Shown here: positions 62,368 to 64,000 of the stretch, in pieces | Layout: each line of letters begins with the position of its first letter | Position numbering within the stretch: the stretch's first letter is position 1 | From: Rufibacter roseolus | GTDB lineage: Bacteria; Bacteroidota; Bacteroidia; Cytophagales; Hymenobacteraceae | Direction of reading: 5' to 3' | NCBI RefSeq assembly: GCF_017916365.1 | Contig: NZ_JAFMSU010000002.1 | Coordinates: 1,240,001-1,304,000, forward strand | DNA length: 64,000 nucleotides | Notes under the pieces: generated by a model | Database searches by the model: none | What the model saw: the letters and a program-made list of their open reading frames with translations, nothing else | Told to the model about the DNA's origin: nothing | Made by a program: the position numbers and the translations under genes

Positions 62368-63099
62368 TCAGAGATTGTGCACGGCAGATTTCTGCAGCAA
62401 GTCTTTGATCTCGGCTTCTAAACGGGCAAAGTTCTGGCGGTTTGCCTCGTCCTGGGTGATGATGACTTCTTTTCCATCTTCGCCGGTATAAGTCCTTGGA
62501 GCCTGGGCTCCCTGAGTGAAGTTGATGACTTGGTTCTCAGGGGTGATCAGGTAGGTGCTGGGAAAGCCCATGGTGTGCCTGAACCCTGCAATATCAATGG
62601 TGTTAGGGTCTGATACTACTTTATTGGAAGGTACCAACGTAATAGTAGGGTTGTACTCTTTGGAAAGGGTTGTAAGCCTATCTGCCGGGTCCTGGAACAG
62701 CAGGACAAAGTCTACCTGGTCTTGGTACTTTTCGGCAATCTGGTTTAAAGCGGGGATTTCCGCACGACAGGGTACGCACCAGGAGGCCGTCACCTGCAGG
62801 AACATGGGGTTGTCCTGATTGGCGGTTTCAAATGCAGAACCATTCAGGGCGGTAAACCTGTGCTCTTTAATGTAAGTGTTGACAATGACTGCCTTGATGG
62901 AATCACGGTACTTCAGGGCATTCTCTGCATCTCCCTTGTCCCAATACTTTTGCGAATCCACCCGGTATTGCTGGATTCTGCTTTCGGTGCTTCCTAAATA
63001 GATTTTTTCTGGCTGCACAGGGTCAGCCGTTTTTTGTACTTCCTTAGTGCAAGACCATGACAATGAAGCTAATAGAATGGAACAAGCGATTCTTTTCAT
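62368..63099 (-). CDS. TlpA-like thioredoxin-fold lipoprotein
   Basis: 243 residues. The signal M-K-R-I-A-C-S-I-L-L-A-S-L-S-W-S ends in a lipobox Cys17. The thioredoxin-type active site is Cys108-V-P-Cys111 in A-S-W-C-V-P-C-R, followed by the cis-Pro stretch G-F-P-S-T-Y-L-I. It differs from classical TlpA by an extra helical insertion at residues 45-75. Membrane-tethered and probably facing the periplasm, where it would reduce or isomerise disulfides, perhaps in cytochrome c maturation. A copy of the dispersed palindrome lies in each flank. Convergent with GH15. Confidence 0.82.
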   Translation of the reverse strand: MKRIACSILLASLSWSCTKEVQKTADPVQPEKIYLGSTESRIQQYRVDSQKYWDKGDAENALKYRDSIKAVIVNTYIKEHRFTALNGSAFETANQDNPMFLQVTASWCVPCRAEIPALNQIAEKYQDQVDFVLLFQDPADRLTTLSKEYNPTITLVPSNKVVSDPNTIDIAGFRHTMGFPSTYLITPENQVINFTQGAQAPRTYTGEDGKEVIITQDEANRQNFARLEAEIKDLLQKSAVHNL

Positions 63100-63238
63100 G
63101 AAGGTGTTATATGGTATTAAATTTTAAATAGTAAGAAAATGAGGTAAGACCCGGATAACTGGCAGCTTCAATCTCAACGAAATATTCAATGCTTCTAATA
63201 TAAAGCCATTATCATCTAATTCATTGTTCTTCCGCTTG

Positions 63239-63274
63239 TTTTAAGCCTTGTTTTTCAGAACCGCAGGTAAAACG
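63239..63274 (-). repeat. Dispersed palindrome copy in reverse orientation
   Basis: TTTTAAGCCTTGTTTTTCAG followed by AACCGCAGG. The longer arm (GTTTTAAGCC) is on the left, so this copy points the other way from most. Confidence 0.5.
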
Positions 63275-63304
63275 AAAGGCCGCTCCTCAACAGAAGCGGC
63301 CTTT
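63275..63304 (-). terminator. dnaB terminator
   Basis: AAAGGCCGCT (63275-63284) pairs with AGCGGCCTTT (63295-63304), 26 bases past the dnaB stop codon; on the minus strand it is followed by CGTTTT. Confidence 0.65.
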
Positions 63305-63309
63305 TATAC

Positions 63310-63338
63310 CTGATTTCTCTAAAATAGCCTTAAAACGG
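63310..63338 (+). repeat. Dispersed palindrome copy overlapping the dnaB stop codon
   Basis: CTGATTTCTCTAAAATAG then CCTTAAAACGG. The TTA at 63330-63332 within the TAAAAC arm supplies the dnaB stop codon on the minus strand. This is one of the few copies that touches a coding region. Confidence 0.5.
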
Positions 63339-64000
63339 AGGAGCGTCGTCAAACGAGGAGGCCGGGAATCCGCCACCCTCGTTCATCTTGCTGCCCAGCC
63401 TGATGGTGCTTGGTCCGCCGCCCGCCGGTGGTCCGTCGAAGTCAGAGGTTGGGAAGCCGCCACCGCCCTCAATGGCACCACCGCCACCAAAGCCGTCTTC
63501 CAGGTTCCCGAACTTGGTGTACTTACCAATGAATTTAAGGTACACGCTGCCCACCTCACCGTTCCGGTGCTTGGCAATGATGACCTCACCTACGCCTGTG
63601 GTTGGATTACCCATCTCATCCTCAGTGATACCGTAGTATTCAGGGCGGTACAGGAATACCACCATGTCGGCATCCTGCTCAATGGAACCAGATTCACGTA
63701 AGTCAGAAAGCATTGGTTTCTTGTCACCACCGCGGGTTTCCACGGCCCGGCTCAGCTGCGAGAGCGCGATTACCGGCACGTTCAATTCCTTCGCCAGCTG
63801 CTTCAGAGCCCGCGAGATAGACGCGATTTCCTGTTCACGGTTACCGCCGCCTTTACCCTCGGTGTTACCGCTCATGAGCTGCAGGTAGTCAATGATGACC
63901 ATTTGGATGTCATGCTGCGCCTTCAAACGACGGCACTTGGTCCGGAGCTCCCGGATGGAAAGACCCGGGGTATCATCAATAAAAATTGGAGCCTGGCTCA
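63330..64000 (-). CDS. dnaB: Replicative DNA helicase, C-terminal part (5' end outside window)
   Basis: The frame stays open to the window edge. The visible part is the RecA-like helicase core: I-D-D-T-P-G-L-S-I, the Walker B-type V-I-I-D-Y-L-Q-L-M, then [25 protein letters not shown] and A-K-H-R-N-G. It drives replication fork unwinding and loads onto primosome proteins. The last 60 residues are a Gly-rich tail with two G-G-G-F-P-x-S-x-F-D units. It ends F-D-D-A-P-P-F, which resembles the acidic tip of single-stranded DNA-binding proteins (D-D-x-x-P-F). The stop codon lies inside a dispersed-palindrome copy. Confidence 0.95.
   Translation of the reverse strand, partial: SQAPIFIDDTPGLSIRELRTKCRRLKAQHDIQMVIIDYLQLMSGNTEGKGGGNREQEIASISRALKQLAKELNVPVIALSQLSRAVETRGGDKKPMLSDLRESGSIEQDADMVVFLYRPEYYGITEDEMGNPTTGVGEVIIAKHRNGEVGSVYLKFIGKYTKFGNLEDGFGGGGAIEGGGGFPTSDFDGPPAGGGPSTIRLGSKMNEGGGFPASSFDDAPPF

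Overview
The window looks like chromosomal DNA from a member of the Bacteroidota, most likely order Cytophagales, family Hymenobacteraceae (Rufibacter- or Nibribacter-like). This is inferred from type IX secretion sorting domains, a PorP/SprF protein, an OMP_b-brl_3-type outer membrane protein, and promoters of the Bacteroidota type (TTG or TTTG, 19 bases, TAnnTTTG). No species name can be proved from the sequence. There is no rRNA, tRNA, CRISPR array, prophage or transposase. The window starts inside a T9SS cargo gene and ends inside dnaB.

Layout. 1-2.7 kb: end of a large Ig-repeat surface protein. 2.7-9.7 kb: the aspartate-family block, with lysC-lysA on the plus strand facing hom-metX-metY on the minus strand. 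The latter is preceded by a consensus promoter, a SAM-I riboswitch and a small ORF ending in four cysteine codons. 9.8-20.5 kb: purC, a STAS protein, rnz, a queuosine-precursor transporter, an alpha/beta hydrolase, trpS, a lipoprotein, hppD and a phosphohexomutase. 20.7-24 kb: small exported proteins and a nitrilase-family amidase. 24.6-28.3 kb: a T9SS type B cargo protein with its PorP/SprF-like partner. 28.7-33.2 kb: GH43 and GH2 glycosidases and an exported metallo-beta-lactamase-fold protein. 33-42.7 kb: small proteins, a transglutaminase-like protein, a large S9 peptidase, a flavin/iron-sulfur reductase and an outer membrane barrel protein. 43.2-46 kb: an ABC transporter/YtrA-type regulator operon with a readable promoter and operator. 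46.3-48.6 kb: methionine sulfoxide repair (msrA, two msrB, a small P-loop kinase). 48.9-52.5 kb: lipoprotein and PH-domain genes, a CBM6-nucleoside hydrolase fusion and a truncated PH-gene copy. 52.6-64 kb: S9 peptidase, class C serine hydrolase, GlxA-type regulator, S41 peptidase, GH15, a TlpA-like lipoprotein and dnaB.

How the genes work together. lysC-lysA and hom-metX-metY cover entry to the aspartate pathway and its lysine and methionine ends (direct sulfhydrylation through O-acetylhomoserine). The methionine side carries two stacked leader signals: a SAM aptamer and then a poly-cysteine reading frame that could sense cysteine or Cys-tRNA supply. Much of the rest is envelope biology: T9SS cargo, exported peptidases and glycosidases, and lipoproteins.

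The least explained structure is intergenic. A roughly 30-base imperfect palindrome (core GGCYGTTTTC, short loop, AAAACAGCC, often followed by TAAAACG) recurs about two dozen times, essentially always between genes and sometimes inside terminators. In addition, three spacers (12.5-12.8, 28.4-28.7 and 47.1-47.4 kb) hold other palindromic or nested inverted-repeat elements. Copy numbers, orientation bias and RNA structures were judged by eye and need computation.
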